From Areca catechu (taxonomy: Eukaryota; Streptophyta; Magnoliopsida; Arecales; Arecaceae), in contig CM038047.1 in assembly GCA_021397845.1 (NCBI GenBank), positions 46,841,210 to 46,905,209 of the forward strand: a stretch of DNA of 64,000 nt, given 5' to 3'. Position numbers and translations under genes: made by a program. Below are positions 46,131-56,712 of this stretch, piece after piece. Position 1 is the first letter of the stretch, and each line of letters starts with the position of its first letter. The notes below the pieces were generated by a model that was not told where the DNA came from, did no database searches, and saw only the letters and a program-made list of their open reading frames with translations.

Positions 46131-47230
46131 AATATCTCTAATGCATCCAGAAATGATCACGTCCATGTAGATCCCACGTGGCTTGCCACCTCACCTACTA
46201 GATTAGCTCTAGAATAGATCAATTGCCATCCCACCTACAGGTTCAATACAGCAAGCAAACTTCTCAGATCTTGACACATGCCCCCAGTCATAATGCAAAG
46301 AAGTTTGGCATGCCTTCTCCTACAAGGGATAGGTGATCTTGTATCATGGCTCTCAAATGTCGGTCACTCTCCATTAATGCGGATAGTATGCCTACCGTAT
46401 AAATGAGCTCCATGCCAACTCCAGCCACTCTTTTGGAATCAAGCCTATAACGTAGATGGGCTCCACGCCATCTTCAACTACTCTCTAGGGGTATATGCTC
46501 TGCAACGATATGCCAACCTCCACTTTCTGCATCACACATCCCCAAAGGCACCAGGTAGTCCATATATTTCATCTCTAAATTTGTTCTTTGGCCCCTCTAG
46601 GTAAGGGGCTCCTCCGAAGAAATTCCCTCGGGAAGTCTCTATCAAAAAGTTCTCCTCTAGAGGTTTTACTAGAAGTTTCTTTTGTACAGGAGCTTTTTTC
46701 GGGCAAGCATCTCTAAGTATCTTAAGCCCCTTGAGAGATTTAATGGTCTACCTAGAGCTACATGAGAGTACCAAACTTCTGCTTGGGTAAAAGCTAAGAC
46801 CACCATGCCTCTCTTAAGCCCCACCTTGCCTTACTGAATCCCCACCTTGCCTTGCTTAAGCTTTACATTGCCTCACTTAAGCCTCACCTTGCCTTGCCTA
46901 AGCCTACCTGCACCCATCTTCGCCACTTCGCCCACCTCCACTCTATCACGCCATTATTTTACTACTATACCATCCATCTAGAAGCTATAATTTTCTCTCT
47001 TTTCTGTTTGCTTCTGCATGAGACTACCTTAGACACCGAAGGATCCACCATGGGAAACCATCCCTCTATGGCTATACTTTCATATTTTTTTTATTTTGTA
47101 GATTTTGGAACGCTCATACCCAATGGAGGGAAATCCGAAGTCGTCTAAATCAACAGCCATCTCCAGCCACATCAGCCGGTTTCAAGCAAAGCCATCCTGT
47201 GTAGTGTCAGATAATCACGTCGCGTACATA
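46131..47230 (+). other. Possible LTR-like remnant with minisatellite
   Basis: A GC-richer block with a TATAAATGAG promoter-like site near 46398, a 21-bp minisatellite (46814-46897), and a TTATTTTGTAG/ATTTTGG acceptor-like site near 47102 followed by a TCAACA at 47146-47151. This is an order seen in plant LTRs. No TG start with TSD was found; ATCACGTC occurs near both ends (46147 and 47215), which may be coincidence. The open frame 46852-47148 is not recognised. Confidence 0.3.
46814..46897. repeat. 21-bp minisatellite x 4
   Basis: Four units in exact 21-bp register (46814, 46835, 46856, 46877), consensus close to TTAAGCCCCACCTTGCCTTGC. Confidence 0.8.
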
Positions 47231-48650
47231 GAATGTCTATTTTATATTATTTAAGTATTTGTCTTTTCTGCATTGCTAGCTACACTTTTTAATGGTGAGG
47301 TGGATTGCCGCATATATCCAATTACGTTTCTCTTAATTACAAGGATTTGTCATGGATCATGAGATTTATCCATCTATTTGCACTAGAAGTATGGAAATGA
47401 GTACCGGTTAGTACCTTCTTAGGTTGTCATGAAGGACATTATTGGGAGACTTTATTTGTCCTCGGGCATAAGAAATGTTCAGGATCGACCCGAGTACCCG
47501 CATCGAGACTAGGGGTCCACAGGATCAAGGGACACGAGGCCTATTTTTGTCTTGCCAAAAAGTCATGCTGTTAGGGAGGGAATAGGTGTTCGCAGCTTTT
47601 GTCTGTCTCGCAAACCAAGGAGCCCTCTTTCTGTGGTTGAGGGTCACAAGGTCTTACTTCGGTCCATCCAAAGGGGCACCTAGGCTTGATTACTAAAGAT
47701 GAGGTGAATCCTTACCGAGGCCTCGAGTCAACAGTGCTGAAAGGAATATGAAGGCTAGAAGTCTTGCTTCAATCAAAAGGTGCACTACAAATCTTGGCTT
47801 ACAATTCTTGGGATGCCGAGGGTAGGGGGTTAGCTCCCACGTCGACATGCATTTGGGCATGGTTTATGAATGAACATCTGTGATACAAAACAAGCCAAAT
47901 TGCTTCATGGAGTCAAATTTATAAATTTTGAATGATGATGAAAGTGCTTAATTTATGCATACATGATGCTCTCCTCTATGCAAGAGCATTGGTGCAATTC
48001 ATGAAATGTAAATGTGGGTAGTTGGATGTCCCTATAATGGTGGCATCACTAAACAATGGTGGATTCGCACCAAAAAAAAGGTGAACCCTTCTATGGCATG
48101 AAATATGTGACCCCAACCCTTGAAAATAAGCCAAGAGTTAAAAAGACATAAGGATCCGATTCCCTTTGATCAAAATCGCTAAATTTGCTAATTATCTCGG
48201 GATTGCAACAACCAGTCTTCTCAAGAACGAGTTTTCTTTTATTTTCAGAATTCTGTTATGACATAGCTGCATGTGAAACGGCAGAGCGTATAATTGATGA
48301 ATGTCATGAAAAGTTTGCTTTATATAGTAATACAAAAAATAGATAATAGATTCTTTAGTTATTATTAATTTTCTAGGCCGTATTGGTTACAAAATAATGA
48401 AAAATGTGGTCCCACATCAGCCATGATATATTTGGTGCCATAAACTAGTACCTAGAATATGTGATAAGGGTTAAAATTGTCTTTATGGTTTTTTTAATTT
48501 TTTTGTTTTTGGTTGGGGTGGAGGGGGAACGTTGATGATAATGGAAGACTTTCTAGGGGAACTATTAGTTTTTGGTTTTAATTCTATTATTATTCCCTAT
48601 CCAAATGCAAACTTATATTTTATGATGCACTTCCACGTATGATTCTTTAG
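47231..48650. other. Intergenic DNA, no gene seen
   Basis: The first part is AT-rich, 47460-47830 is GC-richer and unrecognised, and the end is AT-rich up to the sudden start of the GC-rich array of element B. No primer site or LTR end was identified. Confidence 0.45.
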
Positions 48651-48660
48651 TCCTTCGTCG

Positions 48661-50432
48661 GGTGGCACCCAAAGACGGGTCCATCTCGGTCGAAGTCGAG
48701 CCTCTCTCTGTCATTCCTCCAGGTGTCTACTCAGGAGGGGTCCATCTAAGCCTAAGCTGGCAGCCCCTCGCTCCCTCGCCAGGTGGCATCCCAAGACGGG
48801 TCCACCTCGATCGAGGTCGAGCCGGGCCCCTCTGCTCCTTCGCCAGGTGGCACCCGAAGACGGGTCCACCTCGACCGAAGTCGAGCCTCTCTCTGCCATT
48901 CTGCCAGGTATCCACCCAGGAGGGGTCCACCAAGACCGAAGCTGGTAGCCCCTCGCTCCCTCGCTAGGTGGCACCCCAAGACGGGTCCACCTCGACCGAG
49001 GTCGAGCCGGGCCCCTCTACTCCTTCGCCAGGTGACACCCGAAGACAGGTCCACCTCGGCCGAAGTCGAGCACATCTCTGCCACTCTGCCAGGTGTCCAC
49101 CCAGGAGGGGTCCACCTCGGCCGAAGCTGGCGGCCCATCACTCCCTCGCCAAGTGGCACCCGAAGACGGGTCCACCTCGGCTAAGGTCGAGCCGGGCCCT
49201 TCTGCTCCTTCGCCAGGTGGCACCCGAAGACGGGTCCACCTCGACCGAAGTCGAGCCTCTCTCTGCCACTCCGCCAGGTGTCCACCCAAGAGGGGTCCAC
49301 CTCAGTCGAAGCTGGCGGCTCATCGCTCCCTTGCCAGGTGGCACCCCAAGACGAGTCCACCTCGACCGAGGTCGAGCCGGGCCCTTCTGCTCCTTCGCCA
49401 AGTGGCACCCGAAGACGGGTCCACCTCGACCGAAGTCGAGCCTCTCTCTGCCACTCCGCCAGGTGTCCACTCAGGAGGGGTCCACCTAAGCCGAAGCTGG
49501 CGGCCCCTCGCTCCCTCGCCAGGTGGCACCCCAAGACGGGTCCACCTCGGCCGAGGTCGAGCCGGGCCCCTCTGCTCCTTCACCAGGTGGCACCCGAAGA
49601 GGGGTCCACCTTGGCCGAAGTCGAGCCTCTCTCTGCCATTCCGCCAGGTGTCCACCCAGGAGGGGTCCACCATGGCCGAAGCTGGCGGCCCCTCACTCCC
49701 TCGCCAGGTGGCACCCCAAGACGGGTCCACCTCGACCGAGGTCGAGCCAGGCCCCTCTGCTCCTTCGCCAGGTGGCACCCGAAGATGGGTCCACCTCGAC
49801 CGAAGTCGAGCCTCTCTTTGCCACTCCGCTAGATGTCCACCTAGGAGGGGTCCACCTCGGCCGAAGCTGGCAGCCCCTCGCTCCCTCGCCAGGTGGCTCC
49901 CCAAGACGGGTCCACCTCTGTCGAGGTCGAGCCGGGCCCTCCTGCTCCTTCTCCAGGTGGCACCCGAAGATGGGTCCACCTCGGCCGAAGTCGAGCCTCT
50001 CTCTGCCACTCCGCCAGGTGTCCACCTAGGAGGGGTCCACCTCGGTCGAAGCTGGCAGCCCCTCGCTCCCTCGCCAGGTGGCACCCCAAGATGGGTCCAC
50101 CTCTACCGAGGTCGAGCTGGGCCCTCCTGCTCCTTCCCCAGGTGGCACCCGAGGACGGGTCCACCTCGACCGAAGTCGAGCCTCTCTCTGCCACTCCGCC
50201 AGGTGTCCACCCAGGAGGGGTCCACCTCGGCCGAAGCTTGCAGCCCCTCACTCCCTTGCCAAGTGGCACCCCAAGACGGGTCCACCTCTACCGAGGTCAA
50301 GCCGGGCCCTCCTGCTCCTTCGCCAGCTGGCGCCCGAAGATGGGTGCACCTCGGCCGAAGTCGAGCCTCTCTTTGCCACCCTGCCAGGTGGCACCCCCTG
50401 ACGGGTCCACCTCGGCCGAGATCAGGCCTGCT
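48661..50432. repeat. 185-bp higher-order tandem array in the 5' LTR of element B
   Basis: Three related subunits alternate: b (61 bp, GGTGGCACCCGAAGACGG start), c (60 bp, GGTGTCCACCCAGGAGGG start), a (64 bp, GGTGGCACCCCAAGACGG start). Subunit c starts at 48722, 48907, 49092, 49277, 49462, 49647, 49832, 50017 and 50202, every step exactly 185 bp. No indels occur in nine units. The array is non-coding; the long open frames through it are a by-product of a stop-poor, GC-rich unit. Confidence 0.95.
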
Positions 50433-50814
50433 CTGCAAAGCCTCGGGGAAGCAGAGACACGGGTTGCAAGGTCGCTACTAGAGCTGGCGCGGGCCGTGCC
50501 CCATATGGGGCGCCAGTATGGCCTGCAGTGACACACGAAACCTCATTTACACCAGTCAGACAGGGCCCCACAACCGAGGAACGGAATCCTTGCGGGCAGG
50601 AGCCTGAAACGGCTGGAAGCCCACCATCAACACCTCAAAAGGAGAGCTCTCACGCTCGGCCCAGAGCCTGACCAGTCTTCCCCCTTTCATGATACACTAC
50701 GGACGAGGCGGTCCGGCGACTTAGCTCCCAGACCCGAAGAAGAAGGGGGAGGAGAAGGTACAGAGGTCTCAGGGAGCCCCGTGAAAGGAAGGCAGGCTGA
50801 GGGCAGTTCAATGG

Positions 50815-50822
50815 TATAAAAG
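50815..50822 (+). promoter_or_regulatory. TATA box in the 5' LTR of element B
   Basis: TATAAAAG after GTTCAATGG, at the same relative place as in the 3' LTR (63194). It should position transcription start about 30 bases downstream, defining U3/R. Confidence 0.7.
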
Positions 50823-51198
50823 GGATGGTAAAAACGGGCAGAAAAGTAAATCGAAAAAGGGAGAAAACACCAAAAGAACGATCCTGAGAGGCCTCAAGAG
50901 GTCCTCAAGCATGAGCTCGGTGAACCAGTGCAGGAAGCCGGGCTTTAACTCCTCTGTTCCCTACACTTCTTTCGTTTACATCTCCTCTAAGCACGGGAAT
51001 CCTTCGGGAACCCGCCTTAGGGGATCTGTTCCATCTTGCCACTCTCTAACTTGACCGTCGGAGTGCCCCGTCGAAATTCCCAGCCCGGGTCTTTGACTTT
51101 GTTTTACAGGTTTGGGAGCTCGAAGATCTCAAGGTGAGAGAGTCCGAGACCAGTGCCTGCTCAGGAGCTACAGGCCACCGCGGTGAGATCGGCAACAG

Positions 51199-51219
51199 AT
51201 TGGCGTGCCAGGAAGGGGG
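51199..51219 (+). other. Primer-binding site of element B
   Basis: ATTGGCGTGCCAGGAAGGGG follows the LTR end by one base. It is the same kind of site as in element A (TTGGCGCGCCAGGTAGG). The matching tRNA was not identified. Confidence 0.7.
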
Positions 51220-51276
51220 GTAGAACACTAACCCCTGTGCGAGCAAGCTCTCCGTGGGCGAAAGCACGCTCCAACC

Positions 51277-53817
51277 ATGGTGGTGATGCGTGGACGCGAA
51301 GCATCCGCCAACCGAGCGGGAGAAGTCCCTTCTCCTCAAGGGCCACGTAGCCCGGAGAGGGAGCTTCCTGGTCCACCTCCTCCTCCTCAGCCATCCCCGG
51401 TGGATGGTACTTTCGTAGCTGTCGTCCCGCAGCTGCAAACTTTGACCAATGCTGTGCGGCAGCTGCAGCACCAGCAGCGCTCCCTGGCCACTCAGCCCCA
51501 GCCAGGGACCCCCACGGCTCGAGCCACGGTCTCCCGTAGAAGCCTGCGCTCCATCCAAGGCAGGCCCTCTCATCTGCGGGTAGTTTCTAACCCCCGCGGG
51601 AGCCACCAGACTCTCGCAAAGAGGAACTACTCTAGTTCGGCGGATCACGAGAGTCGATCCCCGGCCAATGATGCCGAAGCAGTGCGGCGCAGCAGGCACC
51701 ATCGGGGCAAGGCCCCTCACCGAGATCGATCGGCACCCCCTTCTCCAGCGGCCTCGATGGAAGACTCCACCGACGAGGCCATCAGGTGCCAGGCCGAGAG
51801 GTGCCTGGTGGAGCACGAGCGCAAGTTGGCGGAGTTCGCCCGTCGCTTTGTCGACATGCAGAGCTCCCCAACAGATCCGGTGGGCTACAATGCCCAACCA
51901 CCATTCTCCCAGAAAATCCAAGAGGAATCGATCCCGAGTCGGTTCCGCATGCCTCAGGTGGATCCCTATGATGGGACCACCGATCCCTTGGACCATTTAG
52001 AGAGCTATAAGGCTCTCATGAGGGTCCAGGGAGCGACGGATGCTCTTCTATGCATTGCCTTCCTAGCCACCCTCCAGAAGGCTGCTCGAGTTTGGTTCAC
52101 CCGCCTCGAGCCGAAATCTATCAGCTCCTTCCATCAACTGGAAGGAAAGTTTGTGGCACACTTCGACGCTTGCCGGAAGGTTCCAAGAGAGGTGGATAGC
52201 CTCTTCTCTATCCGCCAGCAGGACCAGGAGCTGCTGCGGGACTACATTACCCACTTCAAGACCATCGCCCTGGAAATCTATAGTCTGGACGAGCCTGTCG
52301 CCATGCTGGCGTTAAAGCGCGGGCTCAAGACCTCCCGTCTGACGTATTCCTTGGATAAAAAGCTCCCTAAGACGTACTCTGAGCTCCTCCTCCATGTCCA
52401 CAAGTACATCCAAGCGGAGGAGGCCGATCGCACCAAGCAAGAGCTGGACGGGAAGCCTTCAAAGAAGCCTGCCCCAAGGGATGTCCCTGGGGCCCGGAGG
52501 CCTGGACCACCTGCAGATTTTCATCCAGGCCCGAAGCCGAAGAACGGTGCTGCCTCGGAGAGAACGTTCACCCCTCTCCTCGCTCCCAGAATAAAGATCC
52601 TCATGAAGATTGAGGGTGAGCACTACCTCCGCCGACCTCCTCCTCAGAACCCAAGGAGCATCCGTGACAAGACAAAATATTGTCAATTTCACCGCAAGCA
52701 CGGCCACGACACGGAGGAGTGCCGTAATCTGAAGCGAGAGATTGAGGAGCTGATCAAGAGGGGCTACCTCAGGAAGTTCGTGAGGAACGAAGCCCCGGTG
52801 GAGGGTCAGCCGCTCGCGGCCTTTTCCCTCGTCCCCGCAATTGACAACCGCCCAACGGAGAAGCCGGTGGGCATGATCTCCTTGGGGATCGGGCGTGCGA
52901 CGAAGAGAGCCCGGGAGGCGGGAGACCTAGAGAATGTACTCTCCTTTGAAAAGGGGAATAAAAATGAAAATATAAACAACGATGCAGTGGTGGTCGAGAT
53001 GACCATCGCGAAACATCCTGTACATCGCATTATGGTGGATAGTGGGAGCTCTACTGACATGCTTTTTTATGATGCTTTCTCCCGAATGAATCTATCTCAT
53101 GATCAATTAAAGCCGGTGCACACCCCTCTCGTGGGCTTCATCGGAGATTCGGTGGGAGTCGAAGGAGAGATCACTCTCCTTGTCACTGCCGGATCCCCAC
53201 CTCGGCAGAGTACGGTCATGATGACGTTTACCGTCATCAAGCTCCCATCACCTTATAATGCTATCCTCGGCCGTCCAGGGCTCAACCAGCTGGATGCTGT
53301 CATTTCCACTAAGAGTTTGTTGGTGCAGTTCCCTACAGCCTCTGGGACGGGAGTAATGAGAGGGACGGCCCAGCCCATCCAGCATTGCCTGCAGACGGTC
53401 CCGGGGGCCCAGAGCGCTGAGCTCGGCTCTGGTGTCGACGACCTCAACCTAAGAGAGCAAGACCCCAGGGGAGGGCCCGTGGAGGGCCTGTTGACATACC
53501 CTCTCGGTTCGGACCCTCAGAAGGCAGTGCAGATAGGAGCCCAGCTCCCAGAAGAAGAGCGGGCCCGTTTGCTAGACTTCCTCCGGGTGAACGTTGATGT
53601 GTTCGCCTGGTCCGCTACTGACATGCCAGGTATCCCCTTGAAAGTCATCACCCACCGGTTGAATATTGATCCAAGGTGCCGCCCTGTCCGCCAGAAGAAG
53701 AGGAGTTTTGCTGCGGAGAGGCAGAAGACCATAAATGAAGAAGTAGAGAAGCTTCTCACCGCCGGCTTTTACGGAAGGTACAGTATCCCAACTGGCTGGC
53801 GAACATGGTCATGGTGA
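51277..53817 (+). CDS. gag-protease of element B, running into reverse transcriptase
   Basis: An 846-codon open frame starting at the ATG at 51277, 80 bp after the LTR. In order: a Pro-rich N-terminus with a Gln-rich helix (LQHQQRSL, ~65-75); the gag capsid domain at about 200-380 (FRMPQVDPYDGTTDPLDH, ARVWFTRLEPKSIS, LFSIRQQDQELLRDY); a zinc-knuckle-like YCQFHRKHGHDTEEC at ~468; and the aspartic protease with VDSGSSTDMLFYDAF at ~587, followed by YNAILGRPGLNQLDAVIS. The start of reverse transcriptase (DVFAWSATDMPG, RPVRQKKRSFAAERQ) comes next, until a frameshift near 53770 (after EEVEKLLTAGF) ends the frame. gag and protease could still be made. Confidence 0.93.
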   Translation: MVVMRGREASANRAGEVPSPQGPRSPERELPGPPPPPQPSPVDGTFVAVVPQLQTLTNAVRQLQHQQRSLATQPQPGTPTARATVSRRSLRSIQGRPSHLRVVSNPRGSHQTLAKRNYSSSADHESRSPANDAEAVRRSRHHRGKAPHRDRSAPPSPAASMEDSTDEAIRCQAERCLVEHERKLAEFARRFVDMQSSPTDPVGYNAQPPFSQKIQEESIPSRFRMPQVDPYDGTTDPLDHLESYKALMRVQGATDALLCIAFLATLQKAARVWFTRLEPKSISSFHQLEGKFVAHFDACRKVPREVDSLFSIRQQDQELLRDYITHFKTIALEIYSLDEPVAMLALKRGLKTSRLTYSLDKKLPKTYSELLLHVHKYIQAEEADRTKQELDGKPSKKPAPRDVPGARRPGPPADFHPGPKPKNGAASERTFTPLLAPRIKILMKIEGEHYLRRPPPQNPRSIRDKTKYCQFHRKHGHDTEECRNLKREIEELIKRGYLRKFVRNEAPVEGQPLAAFSLVPAIDNRPTEKPVGMISLGIGRATKRAREAGDLENVLSFEKGNKNENINNDAVVVEMTIAKHPVHRIMVDSGSSTDMLFYDAFSRMNLSHDQLKPVHTPLVGFIGDSVGVEGEITLLVTAGSPPRQSTVMMTFTVIKLPSPYNAILGRPGLNQLDAVISTKSLLVQFPTASGTGVMRGTAQPIQHCLQTVPGAQSAELGSGVDDLNLREQDPRGGPVEGLLTYPLGSDPQKAVQIGAQLPEEERARLLDFLRVNVDVFAWSATDMPGIPLKVITHRLNIDPRCRPVRQKKRSFAAERQKTINEEVEKLLTAGFYGRYSIPTGWRTWSW

Positions 53818-54793
53818 AGAAGAGCAACGGCAAGTGGAGGATCTGTATGGACTACACCGACCTCAACCGAGCTTGCCTAAAAGACAGTTTCCCTCTTTCA
53901 AAGATTGACCAGCTCATGGACACCACTTCGGGGCATCGCCTCCTCTCTTTCATGGATGCCTTCTCTGGGTACAACCAGATCCGAATGCACCTGGAGGACG
54001 AGGAGCACACTGCTTTCGTCACCGACTGTGGAACCTACTGTTACAAGATGATGCCATTCGACCTCAAGAACATCGAGGCCACGTACCAACGGCTGGTTAA
54101 CAAAGTTTCAAAGACCAGATTGGCTGCAACATGTAGGTGTATATGGATGATATGATGGTAATGAGCAAGCTCCTTTCGGACCATGTCGGTGACTTGGCGA
54201 AGACCTTCGGTAACCTCCGGCTTCACCAGATGAAATTGAACCTGACGAAATGCACTTTCGGCGTGTCTGCCGGAAAGTTCCTAGGGTTCATGGTAACCCA
54301 AAGGGGGATAGAAGCCAACCCGAAGAAGGTCCAGGCTATCCTGGACATGGAGCAACCCACCTCCAAGAAGCAAGTACAACGACTCACCGGCCGGATAGCT
54401 GCCCTGAGTCGATTTATCTCGAGGTCTGCTGACTGCTGCCAGCCCTTCTTTAAGGCACTGAGGAAGATGAACGACTTTACCTGGATGGAGGAGTGTCAAG
54501 AGGCATTCGATGAGCTAAAGAGGACACTGGCATCCCTGTTGCTGCTTTCCAGGCCCGAAGAAGGAGAGGAGCTCCTCCTGTACCTGGCGGTCACCCCGGA
54601 GGCTGTCAGTTCGGTCCTGGTTCGGACTGACAATAAGGGAATGCAAAGGCCGGTGTATTACACAAGCAAACTCCTCTGCGATGCGGAGCTCAGGTATTCC
54701 CAGTCTGAGAAACTGACTTTTACATTAATCGTGTCAGCTCAGCATCTCAGGCCTTATTTTCAAGCGCACCCCATTGCCATCCTGACGGATTAG
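53805..54793 (+). pseudogene. Reverse transcriptase and first RNase H of element B (broken)
   Basis: After the frameshift near 53770 the frame continues with KWRICMDYTDLNRAC, LLSFMDAFSGYNQIRMH and TYCYKMMPF. A second shift near 54110 leads to the catalytic VYMDDMMVMS (tyrosine codon at 54140), which is intact. Then KFLGFMVTQRGIEANPKK, QVQRLTGRIAALSRFISRS, and the first RNase H with PVYYTSKLLCDAELRYSQ and AQHLRPYFQAHP, until a TAG at 54791-54793. In this RNase H the first catalytic Asp appears replaced (LYLAVT where LYLD is usual), in line with the degenerate first RNase H known in Tat elements. Confidence 0.92.
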
Positions 54794-55380
54794 CCGCTGA
54801 AAGTGGTGCTTAGCCGACCTGACACTTCTGGGCGCCTAGCGAAGTGGGCGCTCAAGCTCAGTGAGTTTGACATCACCTACTGGCCGAGGTTGGCCATGAA
54901 GGCACAGGTACTCGCTGATTTCTTGGTTGAGTGTGCAGGCCTGGGCGATGGGGAAGAAGAGAGCCCCCAAGACCGGCAGCCAGAACCAGGACCAGAGGAA
55001 GATGTCTGGATCCTTCATGTGGACGGAGCCTCGAACTCCAGCGAGAGTGGAGCTGGACTCATCCTCGCCAACGGCGAAGGAGTTATCACCGAATGTATGC
55101 TCCGTTTCCAGTTCGCCGCCACTAACAATCAAGCAGAGTATGAGGCGCTCCTCGCAGGGCTGAGAGTGTCCCGCGAGCTGGGCATGGCCAACCTCAAGGT
55201 CTTCACCGACTCGCAGTTGGTAGCCAGGCAGATCTTGGGGGAGTACGGGGCGCGGGACCCCCAAAAAGCGAAGTACTTGGAGCTCGTAAGAACGAGCGCG
55301 ACAGGATTTCGGCGTTTCAGCATTTCCCATATACCTCGCAGGGAAACGCTTGCACGGACACACTCTCTCGCCTTGCAACC
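54794..55380 (+). pseudogene. Second RNase H of element B
   Basis: Same frame as before the TAG. A connection segment has VVLSRPDTSGRLAKWALKLS and EFDITYWPRLAMKAQVLADF, then a complete second RNase H has WILHVDGASNSSESGAG (Asp), NNQAEYEALLAGLRVS (Glu) and LKVFTDSQLVARQI (Asp). The frame shifts near 55350 after SISHIPRRE, before the expected RADTLS motif, so integrase is out of frame. The catalytic residues of this domain itself are kept. Confidence 0.9.
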
Positions 55381-56712
55381 TTGCCGGACTCGTCGTTGGG
55401 CCATGCTTACATCGAGCACCTCAAGGCCCCGAGCTACGAGACACCCGTGGAGGTCCAACAAGTCAACCAAGAGCCCAGCTGGATGGACAAGTACATCGAG
55501 TACATCACCAATGACACCCTGCCGGAGGACCGCGTGGCGGCTGGCCTCATTAAGAGGAAGGCCACACGGTTCGTCTTAATGGATGGGTTATTGTATCGGA
55601 GGTCCTACTCCTACCCGCTCCTCAAGTGTCTGAGACTCGCAGAGGCCACACTCGTGCTCCAAGAGATCCACGAGGGCGTCTGCGGGAACCACGTGGGGGG
55701 CAGGACACCGGCGTACAAGGCCCTCCGTCAAGGTTACTTCTGTGAGATAATGAAAGAAGACACAGCTGACTTCGTGAAGAGGTGCGATCGGTGTCAGCGG
55801 CATGCCATGGTGCAACGTTAGCCCGCTGCTCCACTCTCCCAGCTCTCCGCCCTATGGCCATTCGCTCAATGGGGCATGGATTTCATAGGACCTTTTCCCC
55901 CGGCGTCCGAGCAACGGAAATTCTTGATCGTGGCCATCGATTACTTCATGAAGTGGGTCGAGGCCGAACCCTTGGCCCGGATCACAGAGGCAAACGTCAC
56001 CAAGTTTCTCTGGAAGTCAATTATTTGCCGCTTTGGCCTACCGCACACTATTATCACCGACAATGGACGTCAATTCGATTGTCGGGAGTTCGAGGAGTTT
56101 TGCATCGACCTCGGCATCCACCATCGTTTCACTTCGATGGCGCATCCCCAGACAAACGGAGAAGCCGAGGTAACAAATAGGACCATCTTACAAGGCCTCC
56201 GGACAAGACTGGACCAGGCCAAGGGTAGGTGGGCGGAAGAGCTCTCGAGCATCCTTTGGGCATATCATACTACCCCAAGGACAGCTACGGATGAGACCCC
56301 GTTCAACCTTGTCTTCGGGATAGAAGCGGTTATCCCAGTTGAGCTCAGCCTACCGACCCTGCGTGTGGAGCAGTACGACGAGACGGAGAACCCTGCCAGG
56401 ATGTTGCTAAACCTGGACCTCCTTGAAGAAACGAGGGACAGGGCTCGAGTTCGGATGGCTGCCTATCGGCAGCGAGTGGCCAGATACTACAACTCCAGAG
56501 TGCGACCGAAGTCCTTCCGCCAGGGAGATTTGGTGCTCCGCCACGCTGAAGCTTCCCAGTCATGGGAGTGCGGAAAGCTCTTCCCAAACTGGGAAGGCCC
56601 TTATAGGGTGGTGAAGGCACTTCCTCACGGGGCGTACTACCTGGAGGAGCTAGGCGGATCCCGATTTCCTCAGACCTGGAATGCCTCAAACTTGAGGATG
56701 TACTACCAATAG
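55381..56712 (+). pseudogene. Integrase of element B (one in-frame stop)
   Basis: N-terminal linker, then an HHCC zinc finger (HEGVCGNH, CDRCQRH) up to a TAG at 55819-55821. The same frame continues with the core: WGMDFIGPFPPASEQRKF, VAIDYFMKWVEAEP (Asp, 55939), IITDNGRQFDC (Asp, 56059) and NGEAEVTNRTI (Glu, 56167; 35 residues between Asp and Glu, the DD35E spacing). The C-terminal domain has YRQRVARYYNSRVRP and NWEGPYRVVK and ends LRMYYQ at 56712. No chromodomain is present, as expected for Tat. Apart from the TAG the core is intact. Confidence 0.93.

Larger units (their letters stand above)
48651..51197 (+). repeat. 5' LTR of element B (truncated at its 5' end)
   Basis: Repeat array 48661-50432, then unique U3 with a TATA box at 50815, then U5 with GTCGGAGTGCCCC, an acceptor-like TTTTACAG/GTTTG (AG at 51108-51109), and the end GGCAACA at 51197. 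The TGATATGGC start seen in the 3' LTR is missing. Confidence 0.9.

Noticed and set aside
48661..50432. CRISPR-like or centromeric satellite array
   Set aside because: There are no unique spacers, and the array lies within TATA- and U5-bearing LTR sequence present at both ends of element B, so it belongs to the LTR. A link to genomic satellites remains only a possibility.
49093..50481. 462-codon open frame as a Pro/Arg/Ser-rich repeat protein
   Set aside because: It runs through the LTR array, other frames are equally open, and the peptide repeats only every 185 codons because the frame cycles through all phases. No start context or conserved domain.
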